NCBI GenBank assembly: GCA_919902775.1
Contig: CAKKRJ010000005.1
Coordinates: forward strand, 1-64,000
Direction: 5' to 3'
Origin: Burkholderiaceae bacterium
GTDB taxonomy: Bacteria > Pseudomonadota > Gammaproteobacteria > Burkholderiales > Burkholderiaceae_C
Length of the DNA stretch: 64,000 nucleotides
Of the stretch, positions 1 to 9,192 are shown in pieces. A model generated the notes under the pieces. The model saw nothing but the letters and a program-made list of their open reading frames with translations. It did no database searches and was not told the origin of the DNA. Each line of letters starts with the position of its first letter. The stretch's first letter is position 1. Both the position numbers and the translations under genes were made by a program.

Positions 1-1839
1 GCCGGTGCTGCTGAGCGCCAGAGTGCCGCCGCTGATGGTGGTGGCACCGGTGTAGCTGTTGGCGCCAGAAAGCGTGAGGGTGCCGGTGCCGGCTTTGGTG
101 AACGTAGCGCTGGTGCCGGAAATGACACCTCCGTAGTTGCTGACGCCAGTCTGTGTGACCGTCAGGCCCTTTCCCAGTGAGAGTGTGATGTTGCCGTTGC
201 CAGACAGCCCCTGTGGCGTCGTCGTCGTCGCTCTGGCGGTGATGAAAACATCGCCACCGATGGCAATGGCAGCGTTGACCACAACACCGCCATCGGCAAT
301 AAGTGACAAGTTGCCACTGCCACTTGCAGTGATGCCTGAGCTGACGGTGATGTTCCCGGTGCTGCTGCTGTTGCCGTTGCTTCCGTAGCCTGCCGCATCG
401 CTGGCGGTGGTCACCTCGACATCCGTGTTGGTGTTCAGCGTTGTGGCGATAAGGCCTGCGGCTGTTGCATTGATGGTGTAGTCATAGGGGTCGATCAGCC
501 ACAGGCCATTGCCACCTGCTGCGGCACCGGCATTGACCGAAATGCCGTCGATGTTCAAATGCGCGCCCGAAGTCTCGATCCGCCCCCCATCACCACCCTG
601 CGCGCCGCCGCGTGCGCGGATGCTGCCGTGCGCCGTGGTTTGGCCATCGGCCTTGTGCACATCGCTCCACAGCACCACTTTGCCGCCGTCGCCCTGGCGC
701 GTGGCACTGGCATCGATGCGTGCATCCGCGTTCATGCTGACGCTGGTGGCTTGTGGCAGTGGGCCGGTGCCTTGCCAGTCGCCACCGACCAATATGTCAC
801 CGCCTCCGGCCGGCCCTGTGGCGTCGATGTGTGTGCCGCTGTCCAGCTGGATGTGTTGCCCCAATACCTGCACCTGGCCGCCTTTTTCGCTGGCCTCTTG
901 TGCGCTGACGTCCAGCGTGCCTGCGATGCGTGTGGTGCCCTCTGGGCCGCCGTCAACGACGATGCGCCCTTGGCGTGTGGCCAGGCTGCGCGCGCGCAAA
1001 ACGCCTTGCATGTTCAGCACCGTGTCGGCAAAGCCAGAGCGTGCGGCCGCACGGGCTTCGATGCTGCCACCGCCCGTCGCGACGGCGGTGCCCAGCACCG
1101 ACAAGCGGGTTTCCAGTGTGCTGTCGTTGCTGACCTTGAACAGCATCAAGCCGTCGCCTTCCACATCGACCAGCACCTCGGTGGCCGCTGCCAATGCGAT
1201 GCGACTGGCTTGTATATGGGCCTCGGTGCCCAGCGACAGCTGGGGTGCGGCCAGCACGACAGCGCCGCTGGTGGCGTTGATCTGGCCGTTGGCGCTCAGC
1301 GCCGCAGCGCCTTTGCTGCCCAGGCCCAAAACCAGACGGCCGCCTTGCGCTCCTTCACGCAGTTCCAACGTGGATGCGACCAAGCCGCCCACATTCACTT
1401 GCGAGCCTGCGCCAAACACAATGCCCCGGGGGTTGATCAACCAGACGTTGCCATTGGCTTGCAGGTTGCCCAGGATGTGGGAGGGGTTGTCTCCCACGAC
1501 CTGGTTGAGCGCAATGGAGGCCGCGTTGGGTTGGATGAATTTGACGGTCTCTCCCGCCTGGATGCTGAAGTTTTGCCAGTTGATGCCCAGGCGGGGGCTG
1601 CTTTGAGTGACGGTTGTCACGACGCCTGACTGGCCGATGCTGCCACTGCCGGTGACCACATTGCCACCCGTCGGCCCGGCCAGTGCCGAGCCGATACCCA
1701 AGGTCAAGCCGAGCAGCACGGCGCTCAGCAACGTGCCACAAACCGCGCCTGTGCCTTTGCCCTGGCTGCGGGCGGATTCGGCCACGACCACGCAAGCGCC
1801 GAGGCGACGGCTCCAGATTTTTCGGTGGATTCGGTTCAT
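1..1839 (-). CDS. TpsA-type filamentous haemagglutinin-like adhesin, 3' end cut by window edge
   Basis: Open from an ATG at 1839 to the window edge with no stop: 613 residues seen, more to the left. It begins with a basic extended signal-peptide region (MNRIHRKIWSRR), then a hydrophobic stretch at about 35-54 ending in ALA, a likely cleavage site. Residues about 58-160 form a TPS secretion domain with the conserved block LINPRGIVFG (about 134-143). A long glycine, serine and threonine-rich beta-helix follows. At the left edge, LSGANSYTGATTISGG is a typical autotransporter-associated beta-strand repeat. Exported to the cell surface through the partner pore, whose gene lies 20 bases upstream on the same strand, so the two form an operon. 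Adhesion, aggregation or contact-dependent toxicity cannot be told apart without the C-terminus. Confidence 0.9.
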   Translation of the reverse strand, partial: MNRIHRKIWSRRLGACVVVAESARSQGKGTGAVCGTLLSAVLLGLTLGIGSALAGPTGGNVVTGSGSIGQSGVVTTVTQSSPRLGINWQNFSIQAGETVKFIQPNAASIALNQVVGDNPSHILGNLQANGNVWLINPRGIVFGAGSQVNVGGLVASTLELREGAQGGRLVLGLGSKGAAALSANGQINATSGAVVLAAPQLSLGTEAHIQASRIALAAATEVLVDVEGDGLMLFKVSNDSTLETRLSVLGTAVATGGGSIEARAAARSGFADTVLNMQGVLRARSLATRQGRIVVDGGPEGTTRIAGTLDVSAQEASEKGGQVQVLGQHIQLDSGTHIDATGPAGGGDILVGGDWQGTGPLPQATSVSMNADARIDASATRQGDGGKVVLWSDVHKADGQTTAHGSIRARGGAQGGDGGRIETSGAHLNIDGISVNAGAAAGGNGLWLIDPYDYTINATAAGLIATTLNTNTDVEVTTASDAAGYGSNGNSSSTGNITVSSGITASGSGNLSLIADGGVVVNAAIAIGGDVFITARATTTTPQGLSGNGNITLSLGKGLTVTQTGVSNYGGVISGTSATFTKAGTGTLTLSGANSYTGATTISGGTLALSSTG

Positions 1840-1859
1840 TTATTGAGTTCCACGCGCGA

Positions 1860-3623
1860 TCAGTTAAAGAAGATGCTGAGCTGGGAATACAAGCGCGGAT
1901 CACGCACGCGGGTGTCGCTTCGTGGCTCACCGCTGAGTGGTTTGGCCAAGGTCAAGCGCCAAGACCATGAACCCGGGCGAACCCAGGCCAGGCCGATGCC
2001 TGCGGCCGTGAAGGTTTCATTCAGAGGGGTGGTGGAGCCGACCGCAGGTTGGTTGCGGTAGCGGATATAGCCTGCGTCATAGAAAACGCTGGCCACCATT
2101 TCTCGCGCCACGCGGCCCAGCCAGGCCTCAGGCAAGAGCACGCGCAGCTCCAGGCTGCCGACCACGCCCGCGTCACCCGTGCCTTCGCCAGGGGCGAAGC
2201 CGCGCACGCCGTCAGGTCCGCCGATGCGAAATTGCTCGGTGGTGTCCAGGTTTTTTTTGCTCCACTGCCCACGCACTGCGGCATACCCCAGCAAGCGCCC
2301 GGTGACGATGTTTTGCAGCCGCGTCATGCCCGCGCTGGTTTTGACAAAGCTGGGTGCATCCGTCAACGCGCTGGGGCGACCGTCGGGATAGTTCACGCGC
2401 CCGGCGGCCACCGAGATGTCGTAGGTGTTGACGCCACCACCCAACACGCTGTCACGAAAATCCCCGGTGCTGCCGATGGAGATGGTGTTCACGCGTTTGC
2501 GCGTGGCACTGACGATGTTGCGGTCTTCGTAGCGCTTGTCTTCCAGCGCGGCGATCACAAAAGCATTGAGGTTGCGTGAGCGAACCCAGGGATACAGTGC
2601 ATTGGCATTGAACGTGATGGCGTCGCCAGTCAGTTTGAGAGGGAACAGCTGTTCATCAAGCGCATATTTGACGCTCGATACCGACAAATTGCCCTTGAAT
2701 CCGTCGGCACCAAAAGGCGATGTGTAGCCCAGCAATGCGAAGCGCAAGCCGCCAGTGCTGGAGCTCAGGACATTGGCCGTCAGTCCGTCGCCTTTGCCCA
2801 GTGGGCTGTTCCACTGACCCAGTGCACTCAGACGCGTCGCACCCAGGTAGCGCGAGCCGTTCACGTCGGCCTCGGTCTTCAAATTCCAGCGCTGTTCGGC
2901 GCGCGCAGTCACCACCAATTCGGCGGTGCCAGGGGTGCTGCCCGAGCGCACCTCGAACTGCGCCGTCAAGCCCCGCAGATCGTTGACCAGTAACACGACG
3001 CGCTCGACGTCTCGCACCCTCAGGATGTCGCCAGGGACGAGCCGTGCCAGATAAGCCTCGACCATTTCTCGCTCTACGGGGATCGTGTCATCCCATTCGA
3101 GCGTGATGCGGTCCAAGCGCCCCTCCAGCAACGCCAGTTGAATCACTTGGCCCTGCTCGGTGCTGGCGGGTTCTTGCACTGGCACATAGGCGTAGCCCAA
3201 ATACCAGCCCAGTTCGCGTTGCACCCAACGCGTCACTTCGGCTGCTGCGCCGGCCATGTCTTCAAAACCGCGGTCTTGGCCGGTGAAGCGCGTTGTGAGT
3301 GAGGGCAGGGTGGCGCGCAAAGCGGCCGGCGCATCGGCCGGCAGTTGGAAGCCTGCGATGTCCAGGCGTTCGTCCTCTTCGGGTTTGCTCAGTTCTGCAG
3401 GCGCTTGTGGGCGCTCGGGTGGTTGAGTGCGGATCACCGCAGGGTGTGGCGCCGCCAATTCCTCAGAGCGCGGTATCACGGTGGGTGTGGGCACAAGACC
3501 CGAAGTCTGCGCCGCAGCTGTCAATGCAAGCAAAGCGCTTATACCGATAAGCCCATGGGCTGATCGTCGCCCTTGAGCGGGAAGCGCCAAGAAAGTGAGC
3601 AGGCGATACAAGCAAAGCAGCAT
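1860..3623 (-). CDS. TpsB family outer-membrane transporter (ShlB/FhaC/HecB type)
   Basis: About 587 residues. This is the two-partner secretion pore that exports the adjacent TpsA protein across the outer membrane. After a signal-like hydrophobic N-terminus comes a proline-rich linker, then a POTRA_2-like region (about residues 75-185 of this start), then a 16-strand-type beta barrel. The Omp85-superfamily loop motif is visible as GGPDGVRGF, and the chain ends in aromatic beta strands (QLSIFFN). I chose the ATG at 3623, which has AGGG four bases upstream; the frame is open to a TTG at 3692, but that adds a poor leader. It precedes tpsA, the usual order for such operons. Confidence 0.92.
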   Translation of the reverse strand: MLLCLYRLLTFLALPAQGRRSAHGLIGISALLALTAAAQTSGLVPTPTVIPRSEELAAPHPAVIRTQPPERPQAPAELSKPEEDERLDIAGFQLPADAPAALRATLPSLTTRFTGQDRGFEDMAGAAAEVTRWVQRELGWYLGYAYVPVQEPASTEQGQVIQLALLEGRLDRITLEWDDTIPVEREMVEAYLARLVPGDILRVRDVERVVLLVNDLRGLTAQFEVRSGSTPGTAELVVTARAEQRWNLKTEADVNGSRYLGATRLSALGQWNSPLGKGDGLTANVLSSSTGGLRFALLGYTSPFGADGFKGNLSVSSVKYALDEQLFPLKLTGDAITFNANALYPWVRSRNLNAFVIAALEDKRYEDRNIVSATRKRVNTISIGSTGDFRDSVLGGGVNTYDISVAAGRVNYPDGRPSALTDAPSFVKTSAGMTRLQNIVTGRLLGYAAVRGQWSKKNLDTTEQFRIGGPDGVRGFAPGEGTGDAGVVGSLELRVLLPEAWLGRVAREMVASVFYDAGYIRYRNQPAVGSTTPLNETFTAAGIGLAWVRPGSWSWRLTLAKPLSGEPRSDTRVRDPRLYSQLSIFFN

Positions 3624-4041
3624 AAAACCCTGACTTTTTTCAGACGGAAGTGGGGCTGAAATCGAGGCTGAGTCTAAAGCGCGCAGGCACAAATGAAGGT
3701 GTGATCGTCACTTGAAAAAAGAGTGATAGCTAATTTTTTTTAAGAAGTTGCCCATCAAAAATTATTAGAAATTAAATTGATTAGCAATTAAGCATGACAA
3801 AAACGAAATGAATTTCTGCTCAAATTGTTTGCACTCTTTTTTGATGGGTGCACGCCACTGGTAGCATGGCTAAGATTCTTTATCGGCGTCTTTGTACTCC
3901 CGCGTGGGCAGTCAAGAGTCCAGGGAGCTGCCTCGTCAATCCACGCTGACTTGGCATTTCACAGTCAGGCCGTGGTGGCAAAACGCACGCACAGAAGTTG
4001 GCGTGATGACCGGTTTGATTCAGCGCTTGCCAGGAGTTTTC
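3624..4041. other. AT-rich intergenic region between divergent tpsB and tetR
   Basis: About 420 bases with no convincing gene. The part at roughly 3715-3840 is strikingly A+T-rich compared with the GC-rich surroundings, with oligo-T and oligo-A runs. That suits a divergent promoter region for the tpsB-tpsA operon and the tetR gene, or an H-NS-type silenced region. I could not assign -35/-10 boxes with confidence. Confidence 0.5.
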
Positions 4042-4635
4042 ATGCCAAAAATCAACAAGCTGGTGTATGACGAAAAGCGCAAGTTCATCATGGACACTGC
4101 GCGGCAAGTGTTTTCCGAGCGGGGATATGAGGGCGCGACCATCAAAGACATCTTGGTGGCTGCCGGCATTTCCAATGGTGGGCTGTTCGTGTATTTCAAG
4201 ACCAAAAGGGACATCCTTTTGGCCATCATCGATCAAAACCTGGGCACTTTTCACAAGCGGGTTGAGGCCGTTGTGGAAATCGCGCATGAACACAGCCGCG
4301 ACGAAGTGATGTTGATGCTGCTGGAACTGGTGCGCCAAATTTCTCTGGGGCCAGGCAGAGCCATGAGCTTGCATGCATGGTCGGCCGCCATGGTAGACCC
4401 TCTGGTGAAAGAGTGCGTGGACAAGCATTTCAATGCGCTGATCCAGTCCTTCAGCGTGCTCGCTCGAAGACTGCACGCGCACGGACAGTTGGGGCCGGAA
4501 ACCAACCCCACGCGAGCGGCACACGCCATGTTTTCATTGGTCATCCCAGGCTACATCCTGCAGTTGCTCATGTTCTCAAGCATGGAGCCACGCACCTACC
4601 TCAACGCCCACCGCAGTGTGTGGTGTACCAATTGA
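4042..4635 (+). CDS. TetR/AcrR family transcriptional regulator
   Basis: 197 residues, a normal TetR length. The N-terminal helix-turn-helix is clear at about residues 12-55 (RQVFSERGYEGATIKDI, then AGISNGGLFVYFKTKRDIL). The rest is an all-helical ligand-binding domain too divergent to name a ligand. The ATG at 4042 is preceded by AGGAG at 4032-4036. The frame is open further upstream without a ribosome site, so I trimmed it. It is divergent from the TpsB/TpsA operon and 111 bases upstream of an orphan gene, so it may regulate either. Confidence 0.88.
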   Translation: MPKINKLVYDEKRKFIMDTARQVFSERGYEGATIKDILVAAGISNGGLFVYFKTKRDILLAIIDQNLGTFHKRVEAVVEIAHEHSRDEVMLMLLELVRQISLGPGRAMSLHAWSAAMVDPLVKECVDKHFNALIQSFSVLARRLHAHGQLGPETNPTRAAHAMFSLVIPGYILQLLMFSSMEPRTYLNAHRSVWCTN

Positions 4636-4746
4636 CGCGTCCTGAATTCGCGACCTACCCATCGACCGATTCACTACTTCCAAGTCCACCACGATGCGAT
4701 TTAAATATTTAAAACCACCACCAAATCCAGAAGAGGAGAATTGTCC

Positions 4747-5304
4747 ATGGCACTTAATTCTGAACTTACTTGGGATGCAGTTGGAGACATTGTCACAGAC
4801 AGTACAACGGGCACTAGAGTCAAGGATGCTTTCCAGCAGAAGTTCCAAACGCCCAGCAAATGCCTCGTGCCGGCGCTCACCTGGCTTTATAAGTTCAATC
4901 GTTATAAAGATTTAACCGGACAGCCTCAGGGGCCGGACTCTGAGGTCAGCCCTTGGTGGTCAATGGTAGACCCTTATCAACATGATGCCGGCTTGGAGGC
5001 GCGCCTGAAGATGGCGAATCTGAATGGTGGTATTCGGGAATGGGCCAGGTTGACGTCGGCGATTAGTGAAAATTGGAGCACTCTTGAGTTTCTAATGAAA
5101 ATTCAATTGGCCGAATCCGTTTATGGATGGTTCGGGGGATTTGCCGCGATGCCTCGGCTGGCTGCGGGAAAAGCAAGTCTTCGCGATGCGAGCAATGAGG
5201 ACGCCAGCTCACGCTCCAAGTTCCTGCCTGGTGGGGCGACGCAGATCTACATTCCCAACCTGAAGGTGCGCCATGTTCAGTTTCACAAATGCTCAGAACT
5301 CTGA
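4747..5304 (+). CDS. hypothetical protein, unrecognised
   Basis: 185 residues from the ATG at 4747, with GAGGAG at 4733-4738 as an eight-base-spaced ribosome site (a TTG two codons earlier is also open). Soluble-looking, without signal peptide or membrane segment. Tryptophan-rich middle (SPWWSMVDPY, REWARLTSAISENW) and a hydrophobic patch near YGWFGGFAAM. I do not recognise a family. Base composition is less GC-biased than in neighbouring housekeeping genes, hinting at acquisition by transfer. It follows the TetR gene on the same strand, separated by an AT-rich spacer containing ATTTAAATATTTAAA, so it may have its own promoter. Confidence 0.65.
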   Translation: MALNSELTWDAVGDIVTDSTTGTRVKDAFQQKFQTPSKCLVPALTWLYKFNRYKDLTGQPQGPDSEVSPWWSMVDPYQHDAGLEARLKMANLNGGIREWARLTSAISENWSTLEFLMKIQLAESVYGWFGGFAAMPRLAAGKASLRDASNEDASSRSKFLPGGATQIYIPNLKVRHVQFHKCSEL

Positions 5305-5358
5305 GTTTGCAACGTACCTTGATGGTCTGTCTGCGTCTTGTGGGGCGCGGTGGGCTAA

Positions 5359-5592
5359 GTAGGTCATGCTCCGATCGAAAGGGCCCAAGGCCTGCAGGTC
5401 CCGGAAGTTAAATCTGGCAGCACCTTCGCTGCCGATGGGATGGACAGCCTGAAAAAATGGCAGATGTTCGCTGGCAGCGAAAGCATCCAGCGCTCAATGG
5501 TGTACGGTGGCCTCCAGTCTTATGCGCGAGAAGGTTTGCAGGTGTGGGGCTGGCAAGACATTGGTCAGATCACGCAGCCTGCCTGGCCCTGA
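5359..5592 (+). pseudogene. possible remnant of an unrecognised gene in the 5305-5674 spacer
   Basis: The 370-base spacer before rhlE holds one frame that reads like real protein although it is short: open from after a TAA at 5356-5358 to a TGA at 5590-5592. It contains LKKWQMFAGSESIQRSMVYG followed by GLQSYAREGLQVWGWQDIGQ. The first ATG is at 5440 (50 residues), with GATGGG before it as a weak ribosome site. It could be the C-terminal stub of a decayed gene or a very small gene. I do not recognise the family. The remainder of the spacer shows nothing else apart from the rhlE ribosome site. Confidence 0.35.
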
Positions 5593-5674
5593 ACTCTGCA
5601 CCGCCTTGCCAGGGGTTTCGGGTACGATCCCCGGTCTACTTTGAGTTCGCTCATCCAACCAGGACGCTTGCCGT

Positions 5675-6925
5675 TTGAACTTCTCTGAACTGGGCTTGAC
5701 CTCCCCCCTGCAGCGCGCCGTGGCTGACATGGGCTTGTATGCCCCCACACCCATCCAGGCCGAAGCCATTCCCGCAGTCCTGCAGCCGGCCGACGTGTGG
5801 GCCACCGCGCCCACCGGCTCGGGCAAGACGCTGGCCTTTGCTTTGCCCTTGCTCCAGCACCTGCTGGCAGCCCCGCGCCAGACCAACTTTCGCCGACCAG
5901 TGCGCACGCTGGTGCTGGTGCCCACGCGCGAACTGGCGGTGCAAGTGGGCGATGTGCTGGCCAACCTGGCGCACCAGTTGCCGCAGGCGCTCAAGGTGTC
6001 GGTGGTTTTCGGCGGTGTCTCGATCAACCCGCAGATGATGCAGTTGCGCGGGGGTGCCGATGTGGTGGTGGCGACGCCGGGCCGGTTGCTGGACCTGGTT
6101 GACCACAACGCCTTGCGCTTGGCCGATGTGCAGCACCTGGTGTTGGACGAAGCGGACCGCCTGCTGGATCTGGGCTTTGCCGATGAGTTGCAGCGCGTGC
6201 TGGCGTTGCTGCCGGCCAAGCGCCAGACCTTGTTGTTCTCGGCCACTTTTGCGCCCGAAGTGGAGGCTTTGGCCAACAGTCTGTTGCGTGACCCGGTGCG
6301 CATCACCGTGGAAGCCTTTGAAGGTCACAAGCCCGACATCACCCAGCGGGCCATTGCCGTGGATGAGAAAAGCCGCACCGCCTTGCTGCGCCACCTGATC
6401 AAGGAAAACGGCTGGAAGCAGGTGCTGGTGTTTGTGGCCACGCGCTACGCCTGCGAGCATGTGGCGAACAAGCTCTACAAAGCGGGCGTGTTTGCCACGC
6501 CCTTCCATGGCGAGATGAGCCAGGGCGCCCGGCAAGACGTTTTGAATGAATTCAAGGCAGGCCGCTGGGACGTGGTGGTCACCACCGACTTGGCCTCGCG
6601 CGGCATCGACATCGCCATGCTGCCCGTGGTGGTCAACTACGACCTGCCGCGCTCGGCCACCGACTACACCCACCGCATTGGCCGCACGGGCCGCGCCGGT
6701 GCGCATGGGGATGCCGTGAGCTTTGTCACCGCCGCTGCGCTGGCGCACTGGCAGCTGATCCAGAAACGCGAAAGCCTGGAACTCGCTTTGGAGCAAATTC
6801 CAGGCTTTGAGCCAACCGAAACCCCGCCAGAACCATCGCCTGGCAACGGGGGCATCAAGGGTTCGCGGCTGAGCAAGAAAGACAAATTGCGGGCTGCAGC
6901 AGCGGCGGCCCATTTGCCCAAGTGA
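5675..6925 (+). CDS. rhlE: DEAD-box ATP-dependent RNA helicase, RhlE type
   Basis: 416 residues. Unwinds structured RNA in ribosome assembly and mRNA turnover. All helicase motifs are present in order: Q motif (APTPIQ), motif I ATAPTGSGKT, Ia PTRELA, GG, Ib TPGR, II DEAD, III SAT, V with ASRGIDIA and VI HRIGRTGRAG. The tail is short and basic (LSKKDKLRAAAAAAHLPK). The start is a TTG at 5675 supported by AGGAC at 5661-5665; no in-frame ATG fits the Q-motif position. Monocistronic, converging on the DUF6172-type gene. Confidence 0.93.
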   Translation: MNFSELGLTSPLQRAVADMGLYAPTPIQAEAIPAVLQPADVWATAPTGSGKTLAFALPLLQHLLAAPRQTNFRRPVRTLVLVPTRELAVQVGDVLANLAHQLPQALKVSVVFGGVSINPQMMQLRGGADVVVATPGRLLDLVDHNALRLADVQHLVLDEADRLLDLGFADELQRVLALLPAKRQTLLFSATFAPEVEALANSLLRDPVRITVEAFEGHKPDITQRAIAVDEKSRTALLRHLIKENGWKQVLVFVATRYACEHVANKLYKAGVFATPFHGEMSQGARQDVLNEFKAGRWDVVVTTDLASRGIDIAMLPVVVNYDLPRSATDYTHRIGRTGRAGAHGDAVSFVTAAALAHWQLIQKRESLELALEQIPGFEPTETPPEPSPGNGGIKGSRLSKKDKLRAAAAAAHLPK

Positions 6926-6975
6926 CGTCATCGGCGCAGGCCCATGGGGTCTGCGCAAATTGACTCAGACGCGAA

Positions 6976-7311
6976 TCAGTCGTGTGGCAGGTCGTCAAAG
7001 TGGTCTTCACCACCGCCTTGGTCTTGCGCCTTGAGCACGCGCACACCGTGCTTGCTCAAAATCTCCACGTACACGGATGTTGCGCCCGCTTTGGCCGCAG
7101 CGTCCACGGCTTCGATCACGCCGCTCACGCGCACCACTTCGGCGGTGTCAGCGCTCAGGCCCACTTGGCAGTCAAAGTCCCAAAAATCCACGTCTTTGGG
7201 CACGGCGCGGTTGCGTTCGCGCTTGAAGTATTTGCGGATGTCGTGCTTGACGGCTTCGAGCACGCGGTCAGGGTGCTTGCCTTCGGCTTGCAGGGGGAAA
7301 TTCTTTTTCAT
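6976..7311 (-). CDS. small conserved protein, DUF6172-like
   Basis: 111 residues, soluble, strongly charged. The N-terminus (MKKNFPLQAEGKHPDRVLEA) and the block VDFWDFDCQVG match what I remember of the DUF6172 family of betaproteobacteria, whose function is unknown. The ATG at 7311 has AGGA eight bases upstream. It is not obviously in an operon: the rhlE stop lies 50 bases away and convergent, and the next minus-strand gene ends 90 bases upstream. Confidence 0.7.
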   Translation of the reverse strand: MKKNFPLQAEGKHPDRVLEAVKHDIRKYFKRERNRAVPKDVDFWDFDCQVGLSADTAEVVRVSGVIEAVDAAAKAGATSVYVEILSKHGVRVLKAQDQGGGEDHFDDLPHD

Positions 7312-7401
7312 GGGGGAGTCCTAGGGGTCAGGGCAAGCGCCCGGTCCGGACGTGAATGCAGGGGCGAATTATCGCCGGTTTGGTGTCAGGGGTGATCGCG
7401 C

Positions 7402-7869
7402 TCAGTCTTGAAACCGGAACTTGAGCTGAAAGCTCAACGCGCCATACAGGCGGTCTTTCAAGGGAGGGACCCATGCCACATTCAGCCCCCAGTGGCCGTT
7501 TTCAAGGCTGGCGGTCGGGATGACCGCTGGAAACCAGCCGCCGTTGAACGCCTGGGGGTAACCGTTGAAGGCCCCGCCGACCACGCCGAGTTTCACCGGA
7601 CCCATGCGCCAGGGCTGGTAGTAAGCCCCGATGTAGTTGGAGTGGGCGTTGTTGCTGTTGATGAAGCGCCCGGCGGTGACGCTCCAGCGGTCGTCCAGTG
7701 GGTATTCCAAACCCAGCCCCGGGTTGGCGTTGCGCAAGCCTTTGTCGGTGTCAAAGTGCGCCGAGTAAAACCCGGCGTTGAGCCACAGGCGGTTGGGATC
7801 GAATTCGGCATGGGCTGGTGCGCTCAAGCTGGCCAGTCCGGCGCAGACCCCACAAGCCAGGCGTTTCAT
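7402..7869 (-). CDS. exported small beta-barrel-like protein, function unknown
   Basis: 155 residues from the ATG at 7869. A signal peptide is visible (MKRLACGVCAGLASLSAPAHA), cleaved probably after AHA. The mature part alternates aromatic and polar residues in short strands (LWLNAGFYSAHFD, NYIGAYYQPW, LYGALSFQLKFRF) and ends in F-x-x-D, suggesting a small outer-membrane barrel of the size of PagP or PagL. I cannot confirm either enzyme family. It starts 8 bases after the hemL stop, so it is probably the last gene of a thiD-hemL transcript. Confidence 0.7.
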   Translation of the reverse strand: MKRLACGVCAGLASLSAPAHAEFDPNRLWLNAGFYSAHFDTDKGLRNANPGLGLEYPLDDRWSVTAGRFINSNNAHSNYIGAYYQPWRMGPVKLGVVGGAFNGYPQAFNGGWFPAVIPTASLENGHWGLNVAWVPPLKDRLYGALSFQLKFRFQD

Positions 7870-7877
7870 GGCGCAGC

Positions 7878-9173
7878 TCAAAGGGTTTTGAACACGTCAG
7901 CTGCCACCCGCACGGTCTCGGCGATGTCGGCTTCGGTGTGCGCAGCGCTGACAAAACCGGCTTCGTACAAAGCGGGCGCAATGTAGACGCCACCGTCCAG
8001 CAGGCCGTGGAACAGCTTGTTGAACTTGGGGCTGTCGCTGGTCATGACCTTGGCGTAGTTTTGCGGCAGTTCGGGCAGCAAGAAGAAACCAAACATGCCG
8101 CCTTGGCAATCGGCGCTGAAGGGGACGCCCGCGCTGGCCGCTGCGCCTTGGAGGCCATCGACCAGGCTTTGGGTGCGGGCGCTCAAAGCGTCCCAGAAGC
8201 CGGGCTTGGCGATTTCTTTCAAAGTGGCCAGGCCGCAAGCCGTGGCCACCGGATTGCCGCTGAGCGTGCCCGCCTGGTACACCGGGCCGGTGGGTGCCAG
8301 CTGGCGCATGATCTCGCGCGGACCGCCAAAGGCGGCCAGCGGCATGCCGCCGCCGATCACCTTGCCCAGCACCGTGAGGTCGGGCTTGAAGCCCGGAATG
8401 AGTTGGGCATAAACGCTTTGGGCCGAGCCCAGCGCCACGCGGAAACCGGTCATGACTTCGTCAAACACAAACAGCGCACCGTGTTCGGTGCACAGCTCGC
8501 GGCAACGCTGCATGAACGGCACGCTGGCGCGCACAAAGTTCATGTTGCCGGCGATGGGTTCGATCATCACGCAGGCCAGTTCTTTGCCATGCAAGGCAAA
8601 GGCTTCTTCCAGGGCGGTGATGTTGTTGTATTCCAGCACCAAGGTGTCGCGCACCACTTCGGGTGGCACGCCGGCACTGGTGGGGTTGCCAAAGGTGGCC
8701 AGGCCCGAACCGGCTTTGACCAGCAGGGCGTCGGCATGGCCGTGGTAGCAGCCTTCAAATTTGATGAACTTGTTGCGGCCCGTGGCACCGCGCGCCAGGC
8801 GCAGCGCGCTCATGCCTGCTTCGGTGCCTGAGCTGACCAGACGCACCATCTCCATGGACGGCACATGTTTCAGGATTTCTTCGGCCAACTCGATTTCTCG
8901 CTCGGTTGGGGCCCCGAACGAGAAACCGTCCAACGCCGCTTTTTGCACGGCTTCGAGCACGGCGGGGTGGCCGTGACCCAAAATCATCGGCCCCCAGGAG
9001 CCGATGTAGTCGGTGTATTGCTGGCCGTTGGCGTCCCAGAAATAGGCGCCCTGGGCACGCTGCACAAAGCGGGGGGTGCCCCCCACGGCGCGAAAAGCGC
9101 GCACGGGCGAATTGACGCCGCCGGGAATCACTTGGGCGGCGCGGTCAAACAGTTGCTGGTTGCGGTCGGTCAT
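7878..9173 (-). CDS. hemL: glutamate-1-semialdehyde 2,1-aminomutase
   Basis: 431 residues. Converts glutamate-1-semialdehyde to 5-aminolevulinate in the C5 route to haem; PLP-dependent, cytosolic. N-terminal [14 protein letters not shown]-binding FDEVMTGFR and the Schiff-base lysine in [12 protein letters not shown] (Lys271) are all present, as is GTLSGNP. Start set at the ATG at 9173; a TTG four codons earlier is also open. It lies 19 bases downstream of thiD on the same strand. Confidence 0.96.
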   Translation of the reverse strand: MTDRNQQLFDRAAQVIPGGVNSPVRAFRAVGGTPRFVQRAQGAYFWDANGQQYTDYIGSWGPMILGHGHPAVLEAVQKAALDGFSFGAPTEREIELAEEILKHVPSMEMVRLVSSGTEAGMSALRLARGATGRNKFIKFEGCYHGHADALLVKAGSGLATFGNPTSAGVPPEVVRDTLVLEYNNITALEEAFALHGKELACVMIEPIAGNMNFVRASVPFMQRCRELCTEHGALFVFDEVMTGFRVALGSAQSVYAQLIPGFKPDLTVLGKVIGGGMPLAAFGGPREIMRQLAPTGPVYQAGTLSGNPVATACGLATLKEIAKPGFWDALSARTQSLVDGLQGAAASAGVPFSADCQGGMFGFFLLPELPQNYAKVMTSDSPKFNKLFHGLLDGGVYIAPALYEAGFVSAAHTEADIAETVRVAADVFKTL

Positions 9174-9192
9174 GTCGGGTCTCAAAGTTCAA

